Of a DNA stretch of 64,000 nucleotides, positions 52,927 to 62,226 are shown piece after piece (position 1 is the stretch's first letter; each line of letters begins with the position of its first letter). A program made the translations under genes and the position numbers. Below the pieces are notes generated by a model. That model ran no database searches and was not told the origin of the DNA. It was given only the letters and a program-made list of their open reading frames with translations. The stretch lies in contig JADJZR010000002.1 of NCBI GenBank assembly GCA_016715645.1, positions 186,001 through 250,000 of the forward strand, given 5' to 3'. This DNA comes from Elusimicrobiota bacterium (GTDB lineage: Bacteria > Elusimicrobiota > Elusimicrobia > FEN-1173).

Positions 52927-53918
52927 TCAAATACCGGCATTGTTTTTGGGTGGGTGCGATTCTGGCCGCGATGGGGGGGGGATTCGCGGGGGCCAAGGAA
53001 ACAGAATTACCTTTGGAGGTTGCCACGCAAAACTATGCCCACACCCGACTCCTTCAAGAGCGCGCCGTGAAAGTGGCCGGTTGTGAACTCCACTATCAAA
53101 CCCTGTCCCTTTCAACCATTCGGCACCAGGCAAAAGCCAAAAAGTTTGACGTGATGGAAGTGGAATTGTTGCCATTTCTTTCCCGGTTGGCGGACGGTCA
53201 ACCACAGGAATACACGTTGATCCCCGTGTTTCTCCTGAGAGAGTTCCCTTTGCGGGACATCTGGGTTCGAACCGATCGCGGCATAAAAAATCCTCAGGAT
53301 CTGCGGGGAAAACGGGTGGGGGTCGATGTCTACGGTGCCAGTGGCGCAACGTGGATCCGGAAATTCCTCGAATCCAGCGCCACTATAAAAACCGAAGACA
53401 TCGTTTGGGTGGATGTCTCAACAGGGCCCTCGCCGCATAAAACATTGGAGGAATTGATCCAGTCCGGGACGGTGGACGCGATGATCTATCCTGGAACGCC
53501 TGAGGGAGCTGGATCCGTTGTTCGCCTTTTCAAAAATTACGCTCAAATCGAACAGGAACTATTTAAAGTGAGCCGGGTGTTTCCCTTGGCCACCGCCTTG
53601 GCGGTGCGGTCCGACCTCATTAAAGAAAACGCCTGGCTTCCGGAAGCCCTGTTTATGGCTTTTGTTGAGGCCAAACGCCGCGCCGTTGAAAACCTGGGGA
53701 CAGAGAATGAACCGAAAATCCCCTTGCCCTGGGGGCCGGAATCTTACCAACTGACCCTGGATCTTATGGGAAAAGACTATTGGTCCTACGGCGTTCCGAA
53801 CAATCCCCGATCTTTGAAGGCGCTACTGGACGGCGCTTTCGAGCAGGGGCTTTTAAAACGCGAATTAAAAGTGGACGAAATCTTTGAACCATCGACCCTT
53901 CAATTGATGGATCAATGA
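52923..53918 (+). CDS. Exported substrate-binding-type protein, dihydroxyphthalate-decarboxylase-like
   Basis: 331 residues with a signal peptide ending FAGAKE. The fold is periplasmic-binding-like. LIPVFLLREFPLRDIWVRTD and LRGKRVGVDVYGASGATWIR closely follow the pattern of 4,5-dihydroxyphthalate decarboxylase-type proteins (PF09084-related), but here the protein is exported, so binding is more likely than catalysis. There is no transporter permease or ATPase nearby. It overlaps the DUF2490 gene by four bases, a pairing worth noting. Confidence 0.7.
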   Translation: MIKYRHCFWVGAILAAMGGGFAGAKETELPLEVATQNYAHTRLLQERAVKVAGCELHYQTLSLSTIRHQAKAKKFDVMEVELLPFLSRLADGQPQEYTLIPVFLLREFPLRDIWVRTDRGIKNPQDLRGKRVGVDVYGASGATWIRKFLESSATIKTEDIVWVDVSTGPSPHKTLEELIQSGTVDAMIYPGTPEGAGSVVRLFKNYAQIEQELFKVSRVFPLATALAVRSDLIKENAWLPEALFMAFVEAKRRAVENLGTENEPKIPLPWGPESYQLTLDLMGKDYWSYGVPNNPRSLKALLDGAFEQGLLKRELKVDEIFEPSTLQLMDQ

Positions 53919-53980
53919 TCCTTTGTTATCGACTATCACCGGTGTTTGACTTGGCGGGTGTGCGACGTGGGAAAACGTTC

Positions 53981-54012
53981 TTTGACATATTGTCAAAATT
54001 AATTCGTAGAAT
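53981..54012 (+). promoter_or_regulatory. Promoter and operator of the mntA-hepT operon
   Basis: TTTGACA-TAT-TGTCAAA (53981-53997) is a perfect 7-bp dyad containing a consensus TTGACA -35 box. TAGAAT (54007-54012) is a good -10 box 19 bases on. Only six bases separate the -10 box and the ATG at 54019, so the transcript would begin at or next to the start codon (leaderless). The dyad suggests autorepression. Confidence 0.6.
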
Positions 54013-54018
54013 CAACAC

Positions 54019-54429
54019 ATGGACGCGCAGAAATTGATTCCCCTTCTCCAGCGACATCACCTCCTGTTCGCTTATCTTTTCGGGTCCCAGGCCAAGGGGA
54101 CTGTCACTGCGCGAAGCGACGTGGATATTGCCGCGTTCTTTTCGCCGAAACTCTCCCCACATCGGCGGGACGTTCTCCGTTTAAAATTGGCCGCGGACCT
54201 CATGGGTGGCCTGGGTCGTAACGATTTGGATTTGGTGGTTTTAAATGAGGCCCCTCCTTTTTTAGCTTTTCAGGCCATCCAGCCGGGGGTCGTGATCTTT
54301 AGCCGTGACGAGCTGGCCCGAACACGGTTTGAAGCGCGGACAATGTCCCTCTATTTTGATCGCCTCCACTATTTCAATAAGAGCGCCGACGCAATGTTCG
54401 CACGGGTGGCCAAGACAGGTTTGCGATGA
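54019..54429 (+). CDS. mntA: MntA-type nucleotidyltransferase antitoxin
   Basis: 136 residues with the minimal nucleotidyltransferase signature GSxAxG(x)8-9DxD: FGSQAKGTVTARSDVDIAAF, and a later Asp (NDLDLVVL) completing the metal-binding triad. MntA-type proteins disarm HepT by adding AMP to it. The gene overlaps hepT by four bases (ATGA). Probably leaderless, see the promoter at 53981. Confidence 0.88.
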   Translation: MDAQKLIPLLQRHHLLFAYLFGSQAKGTVTARSDVDIAAFFSPKLSPHRRDVLRLKLAADLMGGLGRNDLDLVVLNEAPPFLAFQAIQPGVVIFSRDELARTRFEARTMSLYFDRLHYFNKSADAMFARVAKTGLR

Positions 54430-54845
54430 CCGACCGACAAACCGTGGACATTCGGCTCCGCTCCCTTCAACTCTATGTGAGTTACTTGCGGCAGATTCGG
54501 GATTTTGGATTTGCCCGGGTCTCCAAAGATCCCTTTCTCGAAGCCGCCCTGTGCCGGTACCTCCACCTGGCCATCGAGTGCGTTCTCGATATCGGCGAGT
54601 CCCTCATCGCCGGCCAAGGATGGGAACGGCCCGAGACCAACCGGGAGGTGTTTGTTCGGCTGGGCGAAAAAAATGTTCTCCCAAAAGCTTTCGCTAAAAA
54701 GTTTTCCATGGTGGGCGGGCTACGAAATATTCTGGTCCACGATTACTTAAAAGTAGACCTGGCCTTGTTGTTTAAAAACCTATCCCACCTTCAAGATTTT
54801 GAAACCTTCGCACGCCATGTTGGGAAGTGTCTGCTCAAGCGTTAA
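54426..54845 (+). CDS. hepT: HepT-type toxin
   Basis: 139 residues, helical. The Rx4-6H motif is intact: GGLRNILVHDYLKVDL, where Arg, His and Tyr form the RNase-type site of HepT (HEPN superfamily). FLEAALCRYLHLAIECVLDI is a family-typical helix. With MntA it forms a type VII toxin-antitoxin system. The TAA stop is immediately followed by an ATG of the next frame, but that gene likely starts at 54873. Confidence 0.88.
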   Translation: MTDRQTVDIRLRSLQLYVSYLRQIRDFGFARVSKDPFLEAALCRYLHLAIECVLDIGESLIAGQGWERPETNREVFVRLGEKNVLPKAFAKKFSMVGGLRNILVHDYLKVDLALLFKNLSHLQDFETFARHVGKCLLKR

Positions 54846-54872
54846 ATGAGAGCCAATAAAAGGATATCTATC

Positions 54873-56248
54873 ATGTTAAAACTCCTGTTAAGTTTTTGCG
54901 TTGTTTTGGGCGTGTTGGCCGGGGCGTTTGTTTCGGATCTCCGGGCGGAAGTGACCCTGGACCAGGTCCGGGAGGAAGTGCAACGGCAGTTGGAGGCCCA
55001 AAAATCCGCCAAACAAAAAGAGCCTCCCACATCCATCGACCAAAGCAAAATTGATTTCAAATCGGGCACGGGGATCCCTCTGGTTCGCTCCCCTAACGGC
55101 GAAATAAAAATGAATCTGTATATGCTGGTCCGTTATCTTAACCAGCTCCCGGCGTCACAGTCTTTTGAGGACCATCTCGGGACCTCCCACGACATCGATA
55201 CGGCGAATTATATTTCCGCGCCCCACCGGGTGCTCCTAAGTTTCAGCGGCTGGGTGTATGATCCCCGATTCCTGTATCAATCCACCCTGTGGACGGTCAA
55301 TTCCACCGACAAAGTCGCTATCATTGGCTACTTAGGTTGGGCGTTCAACAAAAAACTCACCCTCCACGCGGGGGTCGGCGCTCTGCCCGGTACGCGTACG
55401 ATGACTTATTCTCACCCGTATTGGTTGGGAACTGACCGAATGATGGCCGACGAATTCTTTCGACCGGGGTTCACCCAGGGGGGGTGTGGGGGTCGGGAGA
55501 AGCGTTGCCTGGGCTGAATTACACCGTCATGCTGGGAAATAACCTCACCACGTTAAACGTGAACGCCGGAGAAGATTCCCGAGATTTCGCCGCCAGCGGC
55601 AATATCTCCTGGATGCCCACCACCCACGAGTTCGGCCCGAAAGGGGGAATGGGGGATTTCGAAAACCACCAAAAGCTGGCGACCCGGTTCGGCACGGCTT
55701 ACACCCAAGGACGGCAGAACGCCGCCCTGTCTAGCTCCGGGAGCGATCAGCCGGACTCGACCCAAGTCCGAATGGCCGACAGTCTGCTCCCCTTCGCGAA
55801 GGACGCGGTCGTGGCCGGCTACACCGTTGATATTTTGAAATACCAGATGTGGGCTCTCGACGCCGGGATGAAATATCGGGGACTCCATCTTCAAGCCGAA
55901 GCCTACGTGCGCCAATTGAGCGATTTTTACACAGCGACGGATGTGCGCGTACCGCAAAATAGGGTCACCGATACCGGGTTTTATGCCCAGGCCGCCAAAA
56001 TGATTCGGCCTCGAAAGACGGAAGCGTATGTGGGCTCGTCGGTTGTGTTCGGCGATAAAAGCGCCGGGTATCGAACGAGCTACGATTTCATTCAAGGGCT
56101 GAATTTTTTCTTGTTCGATACACGCAACTGCCGGATCAATTTGCATGTGATCGAGGTGTATCGGGCCCCAACGTCCTCCGTTTTTGGCTATTATGTGGGG
56201 GGACAAAAGGGCGTGACCGTTTCGGCGGGTTGGTCAATTAACTTCTAA
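54873..56248 (+). CDS. Outer-membrane porin-like protein, frameshifted in a G-run
   Basis: ATG 54873 has AAAGGA upstream and gives a signal peptide ending DLRAEV. A short coiled-coil stretch (DQVREEVQRQLEAQKSA) precedes a large barrel with DPRFLYQSTLWTVNSTDKV and ending VTVSAGWSINF. After FTQG the frame breaks at a run of seven G (55478-55484); eight G would join FTQGG to VWGSGEALPGLNYTVMLG. Either one G was lost in sequencing or the tract is a phase-variable switch. The coiled-coil start plus barrel resembles phosphate- or succinate-type porins. It leads a set of exported nutrient genes. Confidence 0.72.
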
Positions 56249-56259
56249 GGGGAGCAACC

Positions 56260-57361
56260 ATGAAACGACAGATTTTTGCTTTAGCGGCTATTGCGCTTCT
56301 CAACTCTTCGGGATATTCCGCCTCAAAGAAGTATGAGCTCAACGACAGCCATTTTCACCTCACCAATTACATTCAAGAGGGCACCGACATCCGTGATTTC
56401 CTCAAAATCATGGGTAACAAAGTGGGACGTTCCACTTTGTTCGGCATTCCGCTCCAACAGCAGTGGATGCACGCCAGCACCGGGGATTTCGCCCCTAATT
56501 ACTATCTGCAAACCGACGCGCCCCTCTATTATTACTCTTTCACTGACGCTCACATTGCCATGACCTACAAATCCCTGTCCAAAAAGGACCAGGCCCGGTT
56601 CGACCCCATGATCACCGGGTTTAACCCCACGGACATGTACGCGGCGGACCACATTCGCCGGGTGTTGACGACTTTTCCAGGCGTGTTTTCGGGCATTGGG
56701 GAATTTTCGATCCATAAAGAATTCGTTTCTTCAAAAGTGGCCGGCGAAGTGGCGACCTTGAACAACAAAGCCCTGGATCGAATTCTGGATTTCGCGGGGG
56801 AAGTGGGCCTGCCGGCGATCCTCCACTGCGACGTGAACGTGCCGTTTCCCAAAACCCAACCAAGACCCCTACATCGTCAAGATGTTGGGAGAACTTTTTG
56901 TTCGCCATCCCAAAACCACGATCATCTGGGCCCATGTGGGACTGGGTCGCGTGGTGCGACCGGTGGCGGACCAGGCCGGCCTGGTGGAACGGGCCATCAA
57001 CAACCCAGCTTTAAATCATGTCTACTTCGATCTCTCCTGGGATGAGACGGCCAAATACATCGTGACGTCCACGGCTTCGGTGGCCAAGGTGGCCGCGATG
57101 ATCAACCGCCATCCGGACCGATTCCTCTATGGGTCCGACGAAGTGGCTCCCACGGAACAGGCCGCCTATTTGAAGACATACAACATGTACGCTCCTCTTC
57201 TGGCCGAACTCACGCCGGAAGCCAAAGATAAATTCTTGAAGGGCAATTACGAACGGATTTTCGATACGGCCCGAAAACGGGTGCGAACTTGGGAGAAGGC
57301 GAACGTCGGCAAAAAAACGCCGCCGTCCCCCAAGACTCCCAGTTCGGGATACGTGAAATAA
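56260..57361 (+). CDS. Exported amidohydrolase-family protein, frameshifted
   Basis: Signal peptide MKRQIFALAAIALLNSSGYS. The amidohydrolase-2-type TIM barrel shows metal-site motifs LNDSHFHLTN, ILHCDVNVPFPK, IIWAHVGLGR and FLYGSDEVAP. One extra A in AAAA (56851-56854) shifts the frame: the first frame ends at 57045, the second is read from ~56856. The join PFPKPNQDPYIVKMLGELF is family-like. All metal ligands are present, so the enzyme could be active if the shift is an error. The C-terminus is Lys/Pro-rich. It lies 11 bp after the porin gene and likely acts in the periplasm. Confidence 0.75.
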
Positions 57362-57386
57362 ATAAAGTTCAAGGAGATCGCACACA

Positions 57387-58574
57387 ATGAAAAAGACAAC
57401 AATGGCGTTGTTGGGGTTGACCCTCATCATGCCGAGTTTCATGAAAGCCGCGGAACCGTCCTTTGAAGTGTACGGGTTCGCTCAGTTGGACTACATCCAA
57501 GACTTCAACCGGGTGCAACCCGAATGGGACTCCACGCTTCGTCCCAGCAAGATCCCCACCACGAAAGGGGCGGAGGGTTCCGATGGACAGGCGATTCTCA
57601 GCGTTCGTCAGAGCCGTATCGGTTTCAAGGCCGACCTTCCCGTAAATGGGGAATCTGTGTTTACGAAATTCGAGTTTGACTTTTTCGGCGTTGGCGCCGA
57701 CGAAGGCCAAACCACGATCCGTCTTCGCCATGCCTACGGCCAATGGGGACCGGTCCTCGCGGGGCAAACCAACTCCTTGTTCATGGACGGCGATATTTTC
57801 CCCAACACCATTGATTATTGGGGACCGGCCGGAATGGTGTTTTTGCGCAACCCCCAAATTCGGCTGACCAAGTCCATGGGGACCCACTCCCTGTCGGTCG
57901 CCGTGGAACAACCGTCCAATGATATTGACGACGGGCGTCTACGGGAAATTGACCCTGCACTCAGTTCAGTCACCGGGGACGAAAAGTACCCCGATCTCAC
58001 CGCCCAGGCCCGCCTGGTGGGGGAGAAGGGCCACGTTCAATTGGCCGGGATCGTTCGACACCTCGGCTATGACACGCCGGGGGCGGGGGCTATCGACAAT
58101 TCTCCCAAAGGCCACAAAACGGGTTGGGGTTTAGATTTGACCTCCGTTCTTAAAACCCGAAAGAGCGATGCGTTGCGAGTGGGGTTGGTGTATGGCGCGG
58201 GCATTGCGAGCTACATGAACGACGGCGGAATGGATCTGGCTCCAACGGGGTCCACCACCACGTCAATCTCAGCCAAAGCCATTCCCTTGGTTGGCGTGTC
58301 GGCCTATTACGACATCACCTGGAACGATCGTTGGAGCAGTTCCATCGGGTATAGTTTCAACGATGTCGAAAACACGAACTACCAGGATCCTGGGTCTTTT
58401 TCCCGCGGCGACTACGCCTCGGCGAACGTGATCCATTATCCGACCCAAAACGTGTTTTACGGGCTTGAATACCTTTACGGCCGCCGGGAAGACGCGAACG
58501 GAAAAGCGGGAGTGGACCGACGCGTTCAACTTTCGGCCAACTACAAGTTCAGTTCAAAGAATTCTCAGAATTAA
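57387..58574 (+). CDS. DcaP-like trimeric porin
   Basis: 395 residues with a signal peptide ending FMKAAE. The barrel begins FEVYGFAQLDYIQDFNRV and includes LSVRQSRIGFKADLPV, then RLRHAYGQWGPVLAGQTNSL and DIFPNTIDYWGP. These features match DcaP-type porins (PF19577-like) from memory. Such porins pass dicarboxylates and other negatively charged compounds. A ribosome site (AAGGAG) precedes the ATG. It lies between the amidohydrolase and the exported glutaminase, consistent with nutrient uptake. Confidence 0.8.
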   Translation: MKKTTMALLGLTLIMPSFMKAAEPSFEVYGFAQLDYIQDFNRVQPEWDSTLRPSKIPTTKGAEGSDGQAILSVRQSRIGFKADLPVNGESVFTKFEFDFFGVGADEGQTTIRLRHAYGQWGPVLAGQTNSLFMDGDIFPNTIDYWGPAGMVFLRNPQIRLTKSMGTHSLSVAVEQPSNDIDDGRLREIDPALSSVTGDEKYPDLTAQARLVGEKGHVQLAGIVRHLGYDTPGAGAIDNSPKGHKTGWGLDLTSVLKTRKSDALRVGLVYGAGIASYMNDGGMDLAPTGSTTTSISAKAIPLVGVSAYYDITWNDRWSSSIGYSFNDVENTNYQDPGSFSRGDYASANVIHYPTQNVFYGLEYLYGRREDANGKAGVDRRVQLSANYKFSSKNSQN

Positions 58575-58596
58575 TCCTTCAAGGAGGAACTAATCG

Positions 58597-59610
58597 ATGT
58601 TAAAAAATTCCATGTTACGAATGGGTCTTCTGGCGGCGCTCATGGCCGCTCTGATCTCCCCGGTTCAGGCCGTCAGCAAGGCCGACGCCGATAAAGCGCT
58701 CAAGGCCGCCCACGACACCTATAAGGGGCTGAAAGAAGGGAAGAACGCCGACTACATTCCGGCGCTCGCCAAAGTTAATTCCAACTTCTTTGGAATCGGC
58801 TTGGTGACGGTGGATGGGCAGGTGTCGACGGTGGGAGACGTGGACCAGCTGTTCTCCATCCAATCCATCAGCAAGGTGTTCACCATGGCCCAGGTGATGC
58901 AAGAATCCGGCGTGGACGTTGTTCTTAATGGGGTCGGCGTCGACGCCACGGGGCAGGTGTTTAATTCCATCGTGGCGGTGGAACAATTCCGGGGCAAGGA
59001 AATGAACGCCTTGGTCAATCCGGGCGCGATTGCCACCACCAGCCTGGTGAAAGGCAAAACGGCGGACGAGGTGTGGGCCAAAATCCTCGGCATGCACAGC
59101 GACTGCGCCGGTCGCCCGTTGGAAGTCAACGCGGAAGTTTATAAATCCGAGTCCGACACCAACCAACGCAACCAGGCCATCGGCATGTTGATGTATGCCT
59201 ACGGTCTGATCAAAGACAACCCCGCCCAAGCCACGGACCTCTATACCCGCCAATGTTCCATCAACGTCAACGCGAAGGATTTGGCCATGATGGCGGCCAC
59301 CCTCGCCAACGGCGGTAAAAACCCCGTCACAAAAAAGCAAGTCATCGATCAAAAACACGTGGCGAAGATTCTGGCCGTGATGGCGACAGCCGGGTTGTAT
59401 GACGATTCCGGCAAATGGCTGTTCTTGACGGGCCTGCCCGCGAAAAGCGGCGTGGGCGGCGGTATCATCGCCGTGTCCCCCGGCAAGTTCGGCATCGCGG
59501 CCTTTTCTCCGCCGTTGGACGCCGCCGGCAACAGCGTGCGGGCGCAAAAAGCCATTACGATGATATCGGAAAAACTGGACGGGAACCCGCTGAACCCGAA
59601 GGCCAAATAA
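58597..59610 (+). CDS. glsA: Glutaminase with signal peptide (periplasmic)
   Basis: 337 residues. The beta-lactamase-like fold of serine-dependent glutaminases has its nucleophile in FSIQSISKVFTMA (SxxK). The second motif (EVNAEVYKSES, with the Glu-Val-Asn site) and the late SGVGGGIIAVSPGKFGIA are intact. Unlike most bacterial GlsA enzymes it starts with a clear signal peptide (LLAALMAALISPVQA), so it would convert glutamine to glutamate and ammonia in the periplasm. AAGGAGG precedes the ATG. A strong hairpin follows the gene. Confidence 0.9.
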   Translation: MLKNSMLRMGLLAALMAALISPVQAVSKADADKALKAAHDTYKGLKEGKNADYIPALAKVNSNFFGIGLVTVDGQVSTVGDVDQLFSIQSISKVFTMAQVMQESGVDVVLNGVGVDATGQVFNSIVAVEQFRGKEMNALVNPGAIATTSLVKGKTADEVWAKILGMHSDCAGRPLEVNAEVYKSESDTNQRNQAIGMLMYAYGLIKDNPAQATDLYTRQCSINVNAKDLAMMAATLANGGKNPVTKKQVIDQKHVAKILAVMATAGLYDDSGKWLFLTGLPAKSGVGGGIIAVSPGKFGIAAFSPPLDAAGNSVRAQKAITMISEKLDGNPLNPKAK

Positions 59611-59634
59611 GATTGATTCTTTGAGATATGAAAC

Positions 59635-59676
59635 CCGCGGCCTCCCTGAACCATTCAGGGAGGCCGCGGAATTTTC
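59635..59676 (+). terminator. Intrinsic terminator of the porin-glutaminase operon
   Basis: CCGCGGCCTCCCTGAA and TTCAGGGAGGCCGCGG pair perfectly (16 bp, loop CCA, 59635-59669) and are followed by AATTTTC. Strong hairpin, moderate T-run. Confidence 0.75.
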
Positions 59677-59734
59677 AAGGATATTGGGATTAAATTGTTT
59701 TGCCCAATCAGCGTTGTGATGGAGAGGAATGACC

Positions 59735-60340
59735 ATGAAAAACTTCGTTGATTTTATTCGCATAACACTGAAGGGGGGGATTTGGTTTTTGTTTCCGTTT
59801 GTGGTCTTGTGGATCGTTGTGGGAAAGGCCCAAGATATCACCATCCAATTTGTCGCTCCTTTGGCGGAACGGATTCCGGTTCACACCCTTCTGGGGATCG
59901 GGTTGATTCGGGTGCTGGCGTTGGTGATCATTGTCTTGGCGTGTTTCGCCGCGGGCCTATTTTCAAAAACCAAACCCGCTCAAAAAATTGTTTTTTGGTT
60001 GGAATCCCATTTTCTTTCGAAATTGCCAGGCTATGAATTTTTAAAAACCACCGGCGGCCAATTTCTCCATGTGGATCAAGAGGGACAACAGAATGTTGTG
60101 CTGGCGCGAATTGAGGATGCCTGGCAAATCGGTTATATCACGGAAGCTTTAGAAAACGACCTTTTTGCCATCTATATTCCGGGCGCGCCTGTGCCGTCTT
60201 CGGGATCTCTCTATTTCATGACAGAAGATCGATTTGCGAGATTAAAATTAACTATTCCCCAAGCCCAACAGTGTCTTCGACGATTGGGCCACGGGTCCAA
60301 AACTTTGTTGCCCGGCCAAAAAGGGGTCAATCGGACATGA
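59735..60340 (+). CDS. DUF502 membrane protein
   Basis: ATG 59735 is preferred over 59729 since GGAGAGG then has seven-base spacing. 201 residues with two long membrane helices (LKGGIWFLFPFVVLWIVV, then VLALVIIVLACFAAGLFS) and a C-terminal soluble region with the DUF502-type IPGAPVPSSGSLYFMTEDR. Similar proteins are widespread inner-membrane proteins of unknown role. It overlaps the next gene by four bases (ATGATG), suggesting a functional link with phospholipid breakdown. Confidence 0.8.
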   Translation: MKNFVDFIRITLKGGIWFLFPFVVLWIVVGKAQDITIQFVAPLAERIPVHTLLGIGLIRVLALVIIVLACFAAGLFSKTKPAQKIVFWLESHFLSKLPGYEFLKTTGGQFLHVDQEGQQNVVLARIEDAWQIGYITEALENDLFAIYIPGAPVPSSGSLYFMTEDRFARLKLTIPQAQQCLRRLGHGSKTLLPGQKGVNRT

Positions 60341-62160
60341 TGAATTCATTGAAATCGGCTGTTTGGACGGCCTGGAAAGAGGCGTGGAAAGGTTTTTCTT
60401 TACATTGGCGGTCGTTGGTGGTATTTCAGATTGTCTACGGGCTGGGTGTGGCTGTCGCGTTTTGGCCCCTGGTCCACCTGCTTCTGGGAGAATTGGTGCG
60501 CCTGTCAGGGGATAACGCCATAACGAACTTTGACTTGAGCACCTTTTTTCTTTCCCCCAAGGGAATGGCCTTTTTGGCGACGGGAGGACTCGCGGGTTTG
60601 ATTTCCTGGCGCGTTCAACAGTCCACTCTTATTCTGATGACGGCCGAGTGGGGAACTTCGCCCTTCACGGCTTTGCGGGAAGTATTAAGACGGATAGTCC
60701 CCTTGATGGCGATGACGTTTACTCAGTTGGGAACACTTATTCTCTTACACATTCCGTTCGGGCTTCTGTTGTGGGGGGTGTGGCGGTTCCTTTTGGGGGA
60801 GCAGGACATCAATTTTTACCTTCACACCCATCCCCCGCAATGGTATGCGGCTCTCGCGTTGGCGGGGCTCGTGGGAACGGCCACGGTCGCGGCGGTCGTT
60901 GGCGTGGGAATCCGTTGGGCCTACGCGCTTCCGCTCGTATTGCGCGTCAAACTTCCGGCTTTGGAGTCCCTTCGGCGTAGCATTCAGCATACCCGAGGGA
61001 ACTGGCTTTTGCCACTGGTGACCATCGGTGGTTTTTGGCTTCTTCTGACATTGGGTTCAAACACCCTCTCCAGTTCTGTTTTAGGATTGGGCCGAATGGT
61101 TTTACCCTGGGTTGGCACTCACACGGGGCTGGCCATTTTGATCGTTTTGGTTGTTTTTGGAACCGTTAGCCTTAATGGCATTGTAACCGGAACCGTGGGA
61201 ATGATTCTACGTACCACCCTCATCAACAGGCTCTTTGATCAGGTCGCGGGAGTTCACCCTGACCACCTTCCACCCCCCTCAGCTAAAGACCGGCGGACGC
61301 TTCGTCGTGTGACGATCAGTTTTGTGGTGGGATCTCTGCTCCTCATTTCCCTCAGCGGGGCCTGGTGGGCGCGTCGAATGAACTTTTCCGATCAGGTCCG
61401 GATCACGGCCCATCGCGGCAGTTCCGCCGCCGCTCCTGAAAACACGCTCAGCGCCTTAAGACAGGCCCTCAAAGACGGGGCTGACTTCGCGGAGATCGAT
61501 GTTCAGACCACGAAAGAGGGAGAAGTGGTTCTTCTGCACGACCGGGATTTGATGCGCATGGGACGCGATCCCCGCGCCCTGGCCACCCTCACATTGAAAG
61601 ACCTCCAGACCATCGATGTGGGAATCCCCTTTGGAGAAGCCTTCCGAGGGGAACGGGTCCCGACCTTAAAAGAAGCTCTTCTCCTGGTGCGCGGCCACAT
61701 GGGGCTTAACATCGAGCTCAAATACAATATCCCCGATCCCACCTTGGCACCCCGCGTGGTCGACATTGTAAAAGAAACCGGGATGCTTCACTCCTGCGTG
61801 ATTACGTCGTTGGATCTGAACTCACTTCGCCAGGCCGAGCTGATTGAACCGCGGTTGGAGACGGGTTTAATCGTCACAAAAGCGTTGGGAGACCCCACCG
61901 AATTGGGAGTTGATTTTTTAAGTGTCAACGAAAAATCGGTGTCCCGTCGGTTGGTTCGCCAAGCCAAACGGCAGGGGTTGGCCATCCATGTGTGGACTGT
62001 CAACGACGAGGCCACTTTTGAGCGCATGGCCGACCGGGGCGTGGACGTGGTCATCACCGACCACCCCGCCGACCTGGCCGCCTTTCGCCGCGCGCGGGCG
62101 GCCCTCTCCAAACCCGAACTGATCGCCCTGCGACTTCGTCGCCTGCTGTTAACCTTCTAA
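60337..62160 (+). CDS. Membrane glycerophosphodiester phosphodiesterase
   Basis: 607 residues from ATG 60337. Six or seven helices (1-350) form the membrane domain seen in YhdW-type enzymes (PF10110-like). The C-terminal ~250 residues form a GDPD domain with the catalytic ITAHRGSSAAAPENTLSALR, AEIDVQTTKEGEVVLLHD and NIELKY motifs, all acidic ligands present, then DHPADLAAF at the end. The domain likely faces outward and hydrolyses glycerophosphodiesters or similar. It is coexpressed with the DUF502 gene. No terminator is obvious after it. Confidence 0.88.
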   Translation: MMNSLKSAVWTAWKEAWKGFSLHWRSLVVFQIVYGLGVAVAFWPLVHLLLGELVRLSGDNAITNFDLSTFFLSPKGMAFLATGGLAGLISWRVQQSTLILMTAEWGTSPFTALREVLRRIVPLMAMTFTQLGTLILLHIPFGLLLWGVWRFLLGEQDINFYLHTHPPQWYAALALAGLVGTATVAAVVGVGIRWAYALPLVLRVKLPALESLRRSIQHTRGNWLLPLVTIGGFWLLLTLGSNTLSSSVLGLGRMVLPWVGTHTGLAILIVLVVFGTVSLNGIVTGTVGMILRTTLINRLFDQVAGVHPDHLPPPSAKDRRTLRRVTISFVVGSLLLISLSGAWWARRMNFSDQVRITAHRGSSAAAPENTLSALRQALKDGADFAEIDVQTTKEGEVVLLHDRDLMRMGRDPRALATLTLKDLQTIDVGIPFGEAFRGERVPTLKEALLLVRGHMGLNIELKYNIPDPTLAPRVVDIVKETGMLHSCVITSLDLNSLRQAELIEPRLETGLIVTKALGDPTELGVDFLSVNEKSVSRRLVRQAKRQGLAIHVWTVNDEATFERMADRGVDVVITDHPADLAAFRRARAALSKPELIALRLRRLLLTF

Positions 62161-62226
62161 ATTAGTATCCCTTGATTATTAGTCAATTGGAACATATGAT
62201 TGAATAATTGGCAGGGGAGGGCGGAG

